Positions 28,067-36,553 of a stretch of 64,000 bases of DNA are shown here, piece by piece; the stretch's first letter is position 1; each line of letters begins with the position of its first letter. The stretch covers positions 3,162,001 through 3,226,000 of the forward strand of contig NZ_VFMS01000001.1 in NCBI RefSeq assembly GCF_006715165.1. The letters run 5' to 3'. Position numbers and translations under genes: made by a program. Below the pieces are notes generated by a model. The model was given only the letters and a program-made list of their open reading frames with translations, searched no databases and was not told where the DNA came from. The DNA is from Arthrobacter sp. SLBN-122. Its GTDB lineage: Bacteria; Actinomycetota; Actinomycetes; Actinomycetales; Micrococcaceae.

Positions 28067-29799
28067 CCACCGCTACCGAACTGCCGGCCTTCGACCCCTC
28101 CAGCACTTCCGCGGCTCCTACCGATGCCGCCGGACGGGTCATCGACCGGCACCCGGCCCCCATCACCATGCTGAACCCCGACTTCCCGTTCAGCTACGAC
28201 CACTACCTGGCCCACCCGGCTGGCCTGGGCTCCGTCCCGCCGGAGCTCTACGGTACGGAAGTGGCCGTTATCGGCGCCGGCGTCTCCGGCCTGGTGACCG
28301 CCTATGAACTGATGAAGCTTGGGCTGCGGCCCGTGGTCTACGAAGCGGACCAAATCGGCGGCCGGCTCCGCACCGCCGCCTTCCCCGCGGCCCCCGGAGT
28401 GGTGGCGGACCTGGGCGGCATGCGCTTCCCGGTGTCGGGCAAGGCCTTCTACCACTATGTGGAACTGCTGGGCCTGGAAACCCAGGACTTCCCCAACCCG
28501 CTTGCCGAGGCCACCTCCAGCACCGTGATCGAACTGGCCGGCAGGAAGCACTACGCGGAGAAGCCGGGGGACCTGCCGCCGTTCTTCCGGGAGGTAGCCG
28601 ACGCCTGGAAGGCCGCGGTCAATGACGGTGCCAAATTCGTGGAAATGCAGGAGGCCATCCGTGCCCGGGACATGGCCCGCATCAAGGACCTCTGGAACGA
28701 ACTGCTCCCGCTCATGGACGAGCAGACCTTCTACGGCTTCATCGCCGCCAGCGACTCCTTTAAGAAGGCAGGGTTCGCCCACCGGGAAGCCTTTGGCCAG
28801 GTGGGGTTCGGCACCGGCGGCTGGGACACCGACTTCCCCAACTCCATCCTGGAAATCCTGCGCGTGGTTTACACCGACGCGGACGACCAGCACCGCTTCA
28901 TCCGGGGCGGAGCGCAGCGGCTGCCCGAGGCACTCTGGCAGCACGCGCCGTCGGACATGGTGCACTGGCCTGCCGGCACCTCCCTTTCCTCGCTGCACTC
29001 CGGCTCGCCCCGCGGAGCCGTGGGAAGAATCAGCCGCGACCCGGACGGGAACCTGCGGATCCGCGAACGCTGGGGCCGTGAGGCCAGCTACCCGGCCGTG
29101 GTGGCCACCTGCCAGTCCTGGCTGCTGTCCACCCGGATCCACACCGAGGAGGCACTGTTCCCGGCCGAGCTGTGGACCGCCATGGAGAAGTCGCACTACA
29201 TGCAGTCCTCCAAGACGTTCGTCATGGTGGACCGGCCGTTCTGGAAGGACATCGACCCGGACACCGGCAACGAGGTCCTGTCCATGACGCTGACTGACAG
29301 GCTGAACCGGGCCACCTACTTGCTGGACAATGGCCCCGACCAGCCCGCCGTCATCCTGCTCTCCTATACCTGGAACGACGACGCGCTGAAGTGGCTGGCG
29401 CTGGACGCGGACGAACGCGTTGAGCTGATGCTGCACTCGCTGGAACAGATCTACCCCGGTGTGGACATCGCCGGCCACATCGTGGGTCAGCCCATCACCG
29501 TGTCCTGGGAGGCGGACCCCAACTTCATGGGTGCCTTCAAGGCCAACCTGCCCGGGCACTACCGCTACCAGCAGCGGCTGTTCACGCACTTCAAGCAGGA
29601 CAGGCTTCCGGAGTCCCAGCGCGGCATCTTCCTGGCCGGCGACGACGTCTCCTTCACCGCCGGCTGGGCGGAAGGTGCGGTCACCACGGGGCTGAACGCA
29701 GTATGGGGCGTCGTGAAGCACCTGGGCGGATCAGCCGCGCCGGGCAACCCCGGCCCGGGCGACCTGCTGGACGAGTTCGGCCCGGTCAGCCTGGACTAA
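28063..29799 (+). CDS. davB: FAD-dependent L-lysine 2-monooxygenase (DavB-like)
   Basis: The product is 578 residues. The amine-oxidase FAD fold begins at EVAVIGAGVSGLVTAYE (about 66-82, GxGxxG), followed by GGRLR and LGGMRFP. The long matches I recall to Pseudomonas DavB are PAGLGSVP, LMKLGLRPVVYEA, FYHYVELLGLETQDFPNPL, FGQVGFGTGGWDTDFPNS and MQSSKTFVMVDRPFWKD. DavB turns lysine, O2 and water into 5-aminovaleramide and CO2. Tryptophan 2-monooxygenase (IaaM) shares the fold and is the main alternative. It is translationally coupled to the permease and ends tail-to-tail with the next gene. Confidence 0.85.
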   Translation: MTTATELPAFDPSSTSAAPTDAAGRVIDRHPAPITMLNPDFPFSYDHYLAHPAGLGSVPPELYGTEVAVIGAGVSGLVTAYELMKLGLRPVVYEADQIGGRLRTAAFPAAPGVVADLGGMRFPVSGKAFYHYVELLGLETQDFPNPLAEATSSTVIELAGRKHYAEKPGDLPPFFREVADAWKAAVNDGAKFVEMQEAIRARDMARIKDLWNELLPLMDEQTFYGFIAASDSFKKAGFAHREAFGQVGFGTGGWDTDFPNSILEILRVVYTDADDQHRFIRGGAQRLPEALWQHAPSDMVHWPAGTSLSSLHSGSPRGAVGRISRDPDGNLRIRERWGREASYPAVVATCQSWLLSTRIHTEEALFPAELWTAMEKSHYMQSSKTFVMVDRPFWKDIDPDTGNEVLSMTLTDRLNRATYLLDNGPDQPAVILLSYTWNDDALKWLALDADERVELMLHSLEQIYPGVDIAGHIVGQPITVSWEADPNFMGAFKANLPGHYRYQQRLFTHFKQDRLPESQRGIFLAGDDVSFTAGWAEGAVTTGLNAVWGVVKHLGGSAAPGNPGPGDLLDEFGPVSLD

Positions 29800-30314
29800 C
29801 TGTGCATATCGCGGTGCTTCGCCGCGAGCTCCACGTACCGGGTGGCGTTGGCGCGGACGCCGTCGAACTCTTCATCTGTGAGTTCGCGGCGCACCTTGGC
29901 GGGCACGCCCGCCACCAGTGACCTGGGCGGAACCACCGTTCCTTCGAGCACCACGGCGCCGGCCGCCACCAACGAGCCGGCGCCGATCACCGCGCCGTTC
30001 AGGACCGTGGCGCCCATGCCGATCAGGCAGTCGTCCTCCACAGTGCAGCCGTGCACGACGGTGGCGTGCCCCACGCTGACCCGCTCGCCCACCGTGCAGG
30101 GGAAACCGGGGTCGGCGTGCAGCACCACGTTGTCCTGCAGGTTGCTGCCGGCACCCACGGTGATGGCCGCGGTGTCGGCGCGGACAGAGACACCGTAAAA
30201 GGCGCTGGAGTCCGGGCCCAAGGTGGCGTTGCCGATGATCGACGCGGACGGGGCGACGAAAGCTGAGTCGTGGACAGCCGGGGAGTTTCCGGCGAAAGGG
30301 TACAGAGGGGCCAT
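29796..30314 (-). CDS. Gamma-carbonic-anhydrase-like hexapeptide protein
   Basis: The product is 172 residues built from left-handed beta-helix repeats (SASIIGNATLGPDSSAFYGVSVR, GAGSNLQDNVVLHAD, GERVSVGHATVVHGCTVEDDCLIGMGATVLNGAVI). The three metal-ligand histidines are at VLHAD, VGHAT and VVHGC, as in gamma-carbonic anhydrases and PaaY/YrdA proteins. The C-terminal helix follows PPRSLVAGVPAKVRREL. Its stop overlaps davB by 4 nt. It is probably leaderless. Whether it is an active carbonic anhydrase or a thioesterase/acyltransferase relative cannot be told. Confidence 0.88.
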   Translation of the reverse strand: MAPLYPFAGNSPAVHDSAFVAPSASIIGNATLGPDSSAFYGVSVRADTAAITVGAGSNLQDNVVLHADPGFPCTVGERVSVGHATVVHGCTVEDDCLIGMGATVLNGAVIGAGSLVAAGAVVLEGTVVPPRSLVAGVPAKVRRELTDEEFDGVRANATRYVELAAKHRDMHS

Positions 30315-30320
30315 GGGTTC

Positions 30321-30326
30321 ACCCTA
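30321..30326 (-). promoter_or_regulatory. Putative -10 of the gamma-CA gene, leaderless
   Basis: On the minus strand TAGGGT ends 6 nt before the ATG at 30314, with no ribosome binding site. Confidence 0.45.
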
Positions 30327-30341
30327 AGCCACCCCTGCACC

Positions 30342-30403
30342 CAACTGAGTAGCAGTAGATGCCGTTTTGGGGCCCCAAAACGGCATCTACTGCTACTTAG
30401 TTG
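30342..30403. repeat. 62-bp loop-less palindrome at the purU stop, family copy 2
   Basis: The 31-nt arms 30342-30372 and 30373-30403 are inverse complements except for one position, meeting at GGGGCCCC. The core GTAGATGCCGTTTT matches the palindrome at 5948-6009. The purU stop codon (30397-30399) lies inside the right arm, so the element provides the gene end and probably the terminator, or is an inserted repeat. Confidence 0.9.
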
Positions 30404-31257
30404 AAGACCACTGTCCGGTTGCCGTCCAGGAGCACCCGGTGCTCGGCGTGCCACTGCACGGCCTGGACCAGGGTGCGGCCCTCGACGTCGCGGCCCATCT
30501 GCACGAACTGCTCAGGGGTGCGGGCGTGGTCCACCCGGATGACTTCCTGCTCGATGATGGGGCCCTCATCCAGGGCGGCCGTCACGTAGTGTGCCGTGGC
30601 ACCGATGAGCTTGACGCCACGGGCGTGGGCCTGGTGGTACGGCTTGGCACCCTTGAAGGACGGCAGGAACGAGTGGTGGATGTTGATGGCCTTGCCGGTC
30701 AGCTCGGTGCAGAGTTCGTCGGAGAGGATCTGCATGTAGCGGGCCAGGACGGTCAGCTGGATGTCGTGCTCGGCGATGATGGCCCGCAGCTTGTCCTCCG
30801 CCTGGACCTTGGTGTCCCTGGTTACCGGGATGTAGTGGAACGGGATGCCGTAGAACTCGGCCAGCCCGGCGAGGTCCTGGTGGTTGGACACGATGGCGGG
30901 AATGTTGATCGGAAGGGTGCCGGAGCGCTGCTGGAACAGCAGGTCGTTCAGGCAGTGGGCCGAGGTGCTGGCCATGACCAGGGTGCGGACCTTGTCGCCG
31001 ACAGTATTAAGGTTCCACTGCATGGAGAAGGCCTCCGCCACCGGCTCCAGCGCCGCACGAAGTTCGGACTTGGCCGCTGCCGTGGTCACTTCGACCCGCA
31101 TGAAGAAGTTTCCGGTTGAAGGGCTGCCGTACTGCTGCGAATCCATGATGTTGCACCCTGCCACCAGCAGTGCTCCCGTCACCGCGTGGACGATTCCGGG
31201 ACGGTCCGGGCAGGACAGGGTGACAACGTACGCTTGGTTCAGCTGCTCTTCATTCAC
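30397..31257 (-). CDS. purU: Formyltetrahydrofolate deformylase
   Basis: PurU hydrolyses 10-formyl-THF to formate and THF, balancing one-carbon pools. The 286-residue product has an N-terminal ACT domain (AYVVTLSCPDRPGIVHAVTGALL) and a formyltransferase-like catalytic domain: RTLVMASTSAHCLNDLL, AIVSNHQDLAGLAEFYGIPFHY, LARYMQILSDELC, INIHHSFLPSFKGAKPY with the catalytic His, and VKLIGATAHYVTAALDEGPIIEQ with the Asp. The GTG at 31257 was chosen because the ACT domain starts there and a TAGGCT box lies 7 nt upstream; the frame runs to 31413 into the riboswitch region. It is divergent from glyA. Confidence 0.95.
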   Translation of the reverse strand: MNEEQLNQAYVVTLSCPDRPGIVHAVTGALLVAGCNIMDSQQYGSPSTGNFFMRVEVTTAAAKSELRAALEPVAEAFSMQWNLNTVGDKVRTLVMASTSAHCLNDLLFQQRSGTLPINIPAIVSNHQDLAGLAEFYGIPFHYIPVTRDTKVQAEDKLRAIIAEHDIQLTVLARYMQILSDELCTELTGKAINIHHSFLPSFKGAKPYHQAHARGVKLIGATAHYVTAALDEGPIIEQEVIRVDHARTPEQFVQMGRDVEGRTLVQAVQWHAEHRVLLDGNRTVVFN

Positions 31258-31264
31258 GCGTAAT

Positions 31265-31270
31265 AGCCTA
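31265..31270 (-). promoter_or_regulatory. Putative -10 of purU, leaderless
   Basis: TAGGCT on the minus strand ends 7 nt before the purU GTG. It is the mirror image of the TAGGCT at 31296-31301 that faces glyA. No ribosome binding site is present. Confidence 0.5.
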
Positions 31271-31295
31271 CCCGCGCTGCGGGCGCCGGTTTTGG

Positions 31296-31301
31296 TAGGC
31301 T
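31296..31301 (+). promoter_or_regulatory. Putative -10 of glyA-folD
   Basis: TAGGCT is followed by GGAATGG, which would place the RNA start right at the beginning of the ZTP aptamer. No strong -35 is visible, which is common in GC-rich Actinobacteria. Confidence 0.5.
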
Positions 31302-31302
31302 G

Positions 31303-31385
31303 GAATGGTCGCAACTGGCGTTGGGTGGCTAACCACCAGGGAGCGGCAATCACGAAGACCACGGATCGTACGCCTGGGCCGAGGG
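31303..31385 (+). promoter_or_regulatory. ZTP riboswitch (pfl motif) controlling glyA-folD
   Basis: The RNA carries the two conserved halves of the ZTP/ZMP aptamer. The first half reads GCAACTGGCG then GGGTGGctaACCACC (a 5-6 bp stem) then AGGGAGC (31311-31334); the second half is CGCCTGGGCC (31371-31380). A variable linker separates them. This class binds ZTP/ZMP, which accumulates when 10-formyl-THF is short, and typically turns on folate genes; glyA, folD and purH are known targets. Here it lies about 150 nt before the glyA GTG. The expression platform downstream is not clear, as no terminator with a U-tract is seen. Confidence 0.9.
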
Positions 31386-31532
31386 TCATGTCTTGCCGGA
31401 ATTGGGGCTGCACCTGCGCCAGCAGATCAGAGCCCTGCCCGCTCTTTCACGTCTCGTCACATGGGGGTGTGAAGTTGCGTAAGCCGGTAGCCTGACCTAA
31501 GCAGTGCCCGTATCCCTAGCCAGGAGTTCCTC

Positions 31533-32831
31533 GTGACTACTACAGCCACCTCAACAACCGCCGTCAGCAACCAGCCGCTGGCTGAGCTTGACCCCGAAAT
31601 CGCCGCAGTCCTGGACCAGGAGCTCGGCCGCCAGCGCGGCACGCTGGAAATGATCGCCTCCGAGAACTTTGCACCCCGCGCCGTGATGGAAGCCCAGGGC
31701 TCGGTCCTCACCAACAAGTACGCCGAGGGCTATCCGGGCCGCCGCTACTACGGCGGCTGCGAATATGTTGACGTTGCCGAGCAGTTGGCCATCGACAGGG
31801 TCAAGGCCCTTTTCGGCGCCGAGTACGCCAACGTCCAGCCGCACTCGGGCGCACAGGCCAACGCTGCCGCGCTTTCCGCCATGATCACCCCGGGCGACAA
31901 GATCCTGGGCCTGTCCCTGGCCCACGGCGGGCACCTCACCCACGGCATGAAGCTGAACTTCTCGGGCAAGCTGTACCAGGTTGCCGCGTACCAGGTCGAG
32001 GAAGACAACTTCCGCATCGACATGGACAAGCTCCGCGAGCAGGCCATTGCCGAGAAGCCGCAGGTGATCATCGCCGGCTGGTCCGCCTACCCGCGCCACC
32101 TGGACTTCGCGGCCTTCCGCTCCATCGCCGATGAAGTGGGCGCGCTGCTCTGGACCGACATGGCACACTTCGCCGGACTGGTGGCCGCCGGACTGCACCC
32201 GAGCCCGGTGCCGCACTCCGACGTCGTCACCTCCACCGTGCACAAGACCCTGGCTGGTCCCCGCTCGGGTGTGATCCTGGCCAAGGAGCAGTGGGCCAAG
32301 AAGCTGAACTCCAACGTCTTCCCGGGCCAGCAGGGCGGGCCGCTGATGCACGTCATCGCCGCCAAGGCCGTGGCCTTCAAGATCGCCGGCACCCAGGAAT
32401 TCAAGGAGCGCCAGGAGCGCGTCCTCGAAGGTGCCCGGATCATCGCCGACCGCCTCAACCAGGCCGACGTATCAGAAGCCGGCGTCTCCGTCCTCACGGG
32501 CGGCACGGACGTCCATCTGGTGCTCGTGGACCTGCGGAACTCGCAGCTGGACGGCCAGCAGGCAGAAGACCTGCTGCACTCGGTGGGCATCACGGTGAAC
32601 CGCAACGCCGTTCCGTTCGACCCCCGCCCGCCGATGGTCACCTCCGGCCTGCGCATCGGCACCCCGGCCCTGGCCACCCGCGGTTTCGGTGCTGCCGAAT
32701 TCACCGAGGTTGCCGAGATCATCGCCACCGCCCTCAAGGCCGGCAACAGCACCGACGTCGAGGCCCTGCAGGCACGCGTGGACAAGCTGGCAGCCGACTT
32801 CCCGCTCTACCCGCAGCACGAGCAGTGGTGA
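31533..32831 (+). CDS. glyA: Serine hydroxymethyltransferase
   Basis: GlyA converts serine and THF to glycine and 5,10-methylene-THF with pyridoxal phosphate. The 432-residue product shows [52 protein letters not shown], and the PLP lysine Lys238 in [14 protein letters not shown]. The length is normal. The start is GTG with AGGAG 7 nt upstream. It is the first gene of an operon with folD (4 nt between) and is preceded by a ZTP riboswitch, giving it direct control by folate status. Confidence 0.98.
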   Translation: MTTTATSTTAVSNQPLAELDPEIAAVLDQELGRQRGTLEMIASENFAPRAVMEAQGSVLTNKYAEGYPGRRYYGGCEYVDVAEQLAIDRVKALFGAEYANVQPHSGAQANAAALSAMITPGDKILGLSLAHGGHLTHGMKLNFSGKLYQVAAYQVEEDNFRIDMDKLREQAIAEKPQVIIAGWSAYPRHLDFAAFRSIADEVGALLWTDMAHFAGLVAAGLHPSPVPHSDVVTSTVHKTLAGPRSGVILAKEQWAKKLNSNVFPGQQGGPLMHVIAAKAVAFKIAGTQEFKERQERVLEGARIIADRLNQADVSEAGVSVLTGGTDVHLVLVDLRNSQLDGQQAEDLLHSVGITVNRNAVPFDPRPPMVTSGLRIGTPALATRGFGAAEFTEVAEIIATALKAGNSTDVEALQARVDKLAADFPLYPQHEQW

Positions 32832-32835
32832 TCCC

Positions 32836-33738
32836 ATGACTGAAACCACCACCGCACAGATCCTTGACGGCAAGGCTACCGCCGCCGCCATCAAGGCGGA
32901 GCTGACCGAACGCGTCGCTGCACTCAAGGCCCGGGGCGTCACTCCCGGCATCGCCACCGTACTGGTGGGCGCGGACCCTGCCTCGCAGCTGTACGTTTCC
33001 ATGAAGCACAAGCAGTCTGAGCAGATCGGGATGAACTCCATCCAGCGCGAGCTCCCGGCTGATGCCACCCAGGAGCAGGTGGATGCCCTCATTGACGAAC
33101 TCAATGCAGACCCGGCCTGCCACGGCTACATCGTCCAGTTGCCGCTGCCCAAGCACCTGGACCAGGACGCCATCCTGGAGCGCATCGATCCCGCGAAGGA
33201 TGCCGACGGCCTGCACCCTACCAACCTTGGCCGGCTCGTGTTGAACGTCAACAACAAGATCGACACTCCGCTGCCGTGCACGCCCCGAGGAGTCATCGAG
33301 CTCCTGGAGCGCAACGGCTACAGCCTGGCGGGCAAGCACGTCGTGGTGGTGGGGCGCGGCGTCACCATCGGCCGCTCGATCGGCCTGCTGCTCACGCGGC
33401 GGGACGTGAACGCCACCGTGACCCTGACGCACACCGGCACGAAGAACCTGTCGGAGCTGCTGCGGCAGGCGGACGTCATCGTGGGCGCGGCCGGTGTGAA
33501 GCACATCGTCAAGGCCTCGGACGTGAAGCCGGGCGCGGCGCTGCTGGATGTCGGGGTTACCCGAGAGACTGATCCGGAGACGGGCAAGAGCCGCGTCTAC
33601 GGCGACATCGATCCCGCCGCCGCCGACGTCGCCGGCTGGATTTCGCCGAACCCCGGCGGCGTAGGTCCCATGACCGTGGCGCTGCTGATGACCAACGTCG
33701 TGGAGGCCGCGGAACGCGCGGCAGCCCACGCGGGCTAG
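32836..33738 (+). CDS. folD: Methylenetetrahydrofolate dehydrogenase / methenyl-THF cyclohydrolase
   Basis: FolD oxidises the 5,10-methylene-THF produced by GlyA and hydrolyses it to 10-formyl-THF, the donor used by PurN and PurH. The 300-residue product has [18 protein letters not shown] (with the catalytic Lys), [40 protein letters not shown] and [27 protein letters not shown] (dinucleotide loop). The start ATG at 32836 was chosen because it follows the glyA stop by 4 nt and opens the family domain. Confidence 0.97.
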   Translation: MTETTTAQILDGKATAAAIKAELTERVAALKARGVTPGIATVLVGADPASQLYVSMKHKQSEQIGMNSIQRELPADATQEQVDALIDELNADPACHGYIVQLPLPKHLDQDAILERIDPAKDADGLHPTNLGRLVLNVNNKIDTPLPCTPRGVIELLERNGYSLAGKHVVVVGRGVTIGRSIGLLLTRRDVNATVTLTHTGTKNLSELLRQADVIVGAAGVKHIVKASDVKPGAALLDVGVTRETDPETGKSRVYGDIDPAAADVAGWISPNPGGVGPMTVALLMTNVVEAAERAAAHAG

Positions 33739-33756
33739 TCCCGGTATTTAGCGCCC

Positions 33757-33802
33757 GACGGCGGTACGGCACCTTTCGCATGGAAGGCGCCGTGCCGCCG
33801 TC
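33757..33802 (+). terminator. Hairpin after folD
   Basis: GACGGCGGTACGGC (33757-33770) pairs with GCCGTGCCGCCGTC (33789-33802), one wobble, 18-nt loop. It lies 18 nt after the folD stop. There is no T-run on the plus strand. Confidence 0.65.
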
Positions 33803-33855
33803 GTGCGGTTAAAAAGGAATCTGCAAGCACACTTCCAGATGCGCCGCGCCTCCAT

Positions 33856-33861
33856 TAGTCT
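33856..33861 (+). promoter_or_regulatory. Putative -10 of the ABC-2 operon, leaderless
   Basis: TAGTCT ends 6 nt before the GTG at 33868, with no ribosome binding site between them. Confidence 0.5.
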
Positions 33862-33867
33862 GCACAA

Positions 33868-34842
33868 GTGCACAACCACGCCCTGACGCCCTCCGGCACG
33901 CTGACCGGGGGCCCGCAGTCCGGCACCGTCATCTCCGCCCGGAACCTGACCAAGACCTATGGTGACGCGGCGGCTGTGGACGGCATCTCCTTTACCGTGC
34001 CCGCGGGGGAATCCTTCGGACTGCTGGGGCCCAACGGAGCGGGCAAGTCCACCACCATGAAGATGATCGGCGGCGTGACCCGCCGGACCGCTGGACAGCT
34101 CAGCATCATGGGCCTGGACCCGGACACCCACGGGCCCGAGGTGCGCGCCCACCTGGGCGTGGTGCCGCAGCAGGACAACCTGGATGAGGAGCTGCGCGTC
34201 CGCGACAACCTGCTGGTCTACGGCCGCTACTTCGGCCTGCCCATGAGCTACCTCAAGCCGAAGGCTGACGAACTGCTGGACTTCGCCCAGCTGACGGACA
34301 AGGCCAGGTCCAAAGTGGACGCGCTCTCCGGCGGCATGAAGCGCCGGCTCACCATCGCCCGCTCCCTGATCAACGAGCCGCGGATCCTGCTCCTTGACGA
34401 GCCCACCACCGGACTGGATCCGCAGGCCAGGCACATCCTGTGGGACCGGCTGTTCCGGCTCAAGGAGCAGGGCGTCACCCTGATCCTCACCACCCACTAC
34501 ATGGATGAGGCCGAGCAGCTCTGCGACCGGCTGATCGTGGTGGACAAGGGCCGGATCATGGCGGAGGGCTCACCCGCGCAGCTGATCCGCCAGCACTCCA
34601 CCCGGGAGGTGGTGGAACTGCGCTTCGGTTCGGAACGGAACGCCACCATCGGGGCGCAGCTGGAAGGGATCGGGGAGCGTCTGGAGGTGCTGCCGGACCG
34701 GGTGCTCGTCTACGCGCACGACGGCGAGTCAGCCCTTGAGCAGGTAGCGGCCCGCGGCCTGAGGCCGCTGACATCACTGGTGCGCAGGTCGTCGCTGGAG
34801 GACGTGTTCCTTCGGCTCACCGGCAGGAGCCTCGTTGACTGA
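33868..34842 (+). CDS. ABC-2 type exporter ATP-binding protein
   Basis: The product is 324 residues: Walker A GPNGAGKST (about 53-61), Q-loop VPQQDNLDEELRV, signature LSGGMKRRLTIARSL, Walker B ILLLDEPTTGLDPQ and H-loop LTTHYMDEAEQLC. The DEPTTGLDP and C-terminal extension of about 90 residues are like DrrA/NodI exporters. It starts at a GTG with a likely leaderless transcript. It overlaps the next gene by 8 nt and is followed by two permeases, so the complex would be one ATPase with a heterodimeric membrane part. The substrate is unknown. Confidence 0.92.
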   Translation: MHNHALTPSGTLTGGPQSGTVISARNLTKTYGDAAAVDGISFTVPAGESFGLLGPNGAGKSTTMKMIGGVTRRTAGQLSIMGLDPDTHGPEVRAHLGVVPQQDNLDEELRVRDNLLVYGRYFGLPMSYLKPKADELLDFAQLTDKARSKVDALSGGMKRRLTIARSLINEPRILLLDEPTTGLDPQARHILWDRLFRLKEQGVTLILTTHYMDEAEQLCDRLIVVDKGRIMAEGSPAQLIRQHSTREVVELRFGSERNATIGAQLEGIGERLEVLPDRVLVYAHDGESALEQVAARGLRPLTSLVRRSSLEDVFLRLTGRSLVD

Positions 34843-35680
34843 GGACACGTTGGCGGGCGCGGGCCGCCGTGCCCACAGCCCTGCCGTCGCGGCTGCGAAG
34901 GCGCGGCGCTGGGGCGCCTTCTACTATGCCGAGCAGGTGCTGCGGGTGATGAAGGGCTACACCTGGTCCATCCTCATGTACAGCGTGGGACAGCCGGTGG
35001 CCTACCTCTTCGCCATGGGGGTTGGCCTGGCCACCCTGGTGGATACCGGCAACTCGGCGTTCAGCGGGGTGTCCTACCTGGTCTTCATCGCCCCTGCGCT
35101 GCTCGTGTCGGCCGCCGTGATGACTGCAGCCAACGAGTTCACGTTTCCGGTGATGGCCGGATTCAAGTGGCGCCGGACGTACTTCGGGCCGCACGCCTCG
35201 CCGCTCACCCCGGGACAGATCGCCGCCGGGCACATCATGGCCGTGACGCTGCGCCTGGTCCTGCAGTCAGCCCTATACTTTGCCGCGGTGGCACTGTTTG
35301 GGGCCTCGCCCTCAGGCTGGGGCTGGGCCGGGATCCTGGTGGCCACCCTGACGGGACTGGCCTTCGGGCTGCCCCTGATGGCGTACTCCGCCTCGATCAC
35401 GGAGGACAAGGGCCAGTTCGCGCTGGTGATGCGGTTCATCGTGATGCCGCTCTTCCTGTTTTCCGGGACCTTCTTTCCGCTGGACAACCTGCCGCCGGCT
35501 GTCCGCTGGGTGGGGTGGGTCTCGCCCATCTGGCATGGCACGGAACTGGGCCGGGTGCTCGGCTTCGGATACGGGGAACCGCCGCTCCTCACGGTCCTGC
35601 ACGTTGCCGTCCTGGCGGCGATGGCAGCCATTGGCTGGGTCCTGACCCGGCGCCGCTTTGCCCTGAGGATGGGCCAGTGA
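34835..35680 (+). CDS. ABC-2 type transporter permease, first subunit
   Basis: The product is 281 residues with six predicted spans: an N-terminal cytoplasmic part ending GAFYYAEQVLRVMKGYTW, then YSVGQPVAYLFAMGVGLATL, and later LRFIVMPLFLFSGTFFPLDNLP split near residues 205-225, a stretch typical of ABC-2 (NodJ/DrrB) permeases. It starts with TTG, 8 nt inside the ATPase gene, so translation is coupled. Its stop overlaps the second permease start by 4 nt. Confidence 0.88.
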   Translation: MTEDTLAGAGRRAHSPAVAAAKARRWGAFYYAEQVLRVMKGYTWSILMYSVGQPVAYLFAMGVGLATLVDTGNSAFSGVSYLVFIAPALLVSAAVMTAANEFTFPVMAGFKWRRTYFGPHASPLTPGQIAAGHIMAVTLRLVLQSALYFAAVALFGASPSGWGWAGILVATLTGLAFGLPLMAYSASITEDKGQFALVMRFIVMPLFLFSGTFFPLDNLPPAVRWVGWVSPIWHGTELGRVLGFGYGEPPLLTVLHVAVLAAMAAIGWVLTRRRFALRMGQ

Positions 35681-36492
35681 CCGCCGCCACCGAGCAGGCC
35701 CGCAGCCGCACCTTCGGGCCCCTGTATTCGCACAATGCCAGGGCGGTCATTGCCCGCGGCTTCATGGCCACAAGGAGCAGCAACTGGCTGGTGATGGTGT
35801 CCGGGTTCTTCGAACCGGTCCTGTTCCTCATTTCCATGGGCGTGGGACTGGGCGGCATCGTGGGGGACGTCCAGGGGCCTGACGGCACCACCATCAGCTA
35901 TGCGGCCTACATTGCCCCGGCACTGCTGGCCGTCTCCGCGATGAACGGCGCAGTCTACGACTCCACGTGGAATGTTTTCTTCAAGATGAACTTCGCCAAG
36001 CTGTACCAGGGGATGCTGTACACGTCGCTGGGACCGCTGGATGTGGCGTTGGGCGAGATCTTCCTGGCCCTGCTGCGGGGGATGCTCTATGCCACCGGCT
36101 TCACGGCCGTCATGGGAGTGATGGGACTGATCACCACGCCCTGGGCGGTGCTGATGATTCCTGCATCGGTGTTGATCGCCTTTGGGTTCGCCAGCCTGGG
36201 CATGGGCATCACCAGTTTCCTCAAGACCTTCCAGCAGATGGACTGGATCAACTTCATCCTGCTGCCCATGTTCCTCTTCAGCGCCACGTTCTACCCGCTC
36301 AGCGTCTACCCGCAGCCCATCCAGTGGTTCATCCAGGCCATGCCGCTCTGGCACGGCGTTGAACTACTGCGGCAGATCAGCGTGGGCAGTTTTACGGCAG
36401 CCACCCCGGTTCATGTTGGCTACTACCTGGTGATGACCGCCGCCGGCATGCTGCTGACCACCCTGCGCCTGCGAAGCCTGTTCCTGAAGTAG
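35677..36492 (+). CDS. ABC-2 type transporter permease, second subunit
   Basis: The product is 271 residues, starting at a GTG that overlaps the previous stop (GTGA). Six spans are visible, with the same family stretch near the end (FILLPMFLFSATFYPLSVYP) and LWHGVELLRQISVG. It is homologous in layout to the preceding subunit, so the two likely form a heterodimer. The frame is open further upstream, but that part is a shadow of the previous gene. Confidence 0.88.
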   Translation: MTAATEQARSRTFGPLYSHNARAVIARGFMATRSSNWLVMVSGFFEPVLFLISMGVGLGGIVGDVQGPDGTTISYAAYIAPALLAVSAMNGAVYDSTWNVFFKMNFAKLYQGMLYTSLGPLDVALGEIFLALLRGMLYATGFTAVMGVMGLITTPWAVLMIPASVLIAFGFASLGMGITSFLKTFQQMDWINFILLPMFLFSATFYPLSVYPQPIQWFIQAMPLWHGVELLRQISVGSFTAATPVHVGYYLVMTAAGMLLTTLRLRSLFLK

Positions 36493-36553
36493 CCCTGTTC
36501 GCCGGGGGTGGAAGGCGGCGGGAGCACAGCCCGCCGTTTGAGACAATAGCTGC

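Noticed and set aside
28063..29799. Reading the flavin oxidase as tryptophan 2-monooxygenase of an indole-acetamide pathway
   Set aside because: The fold and the MRFP/FPNP motifs are shared, but the N-terminal and central stretches agree better with lysine monooxygenase as I recall it, and the nearby permease looks cationic. It is kept as an alternative only.
35167..35676. Longer first half of the second ABC-2 permease
   Set aside because: This part of the frame lies over the first permease in another frame; the coupled GTG at 35677 gives a normal-length subunit.
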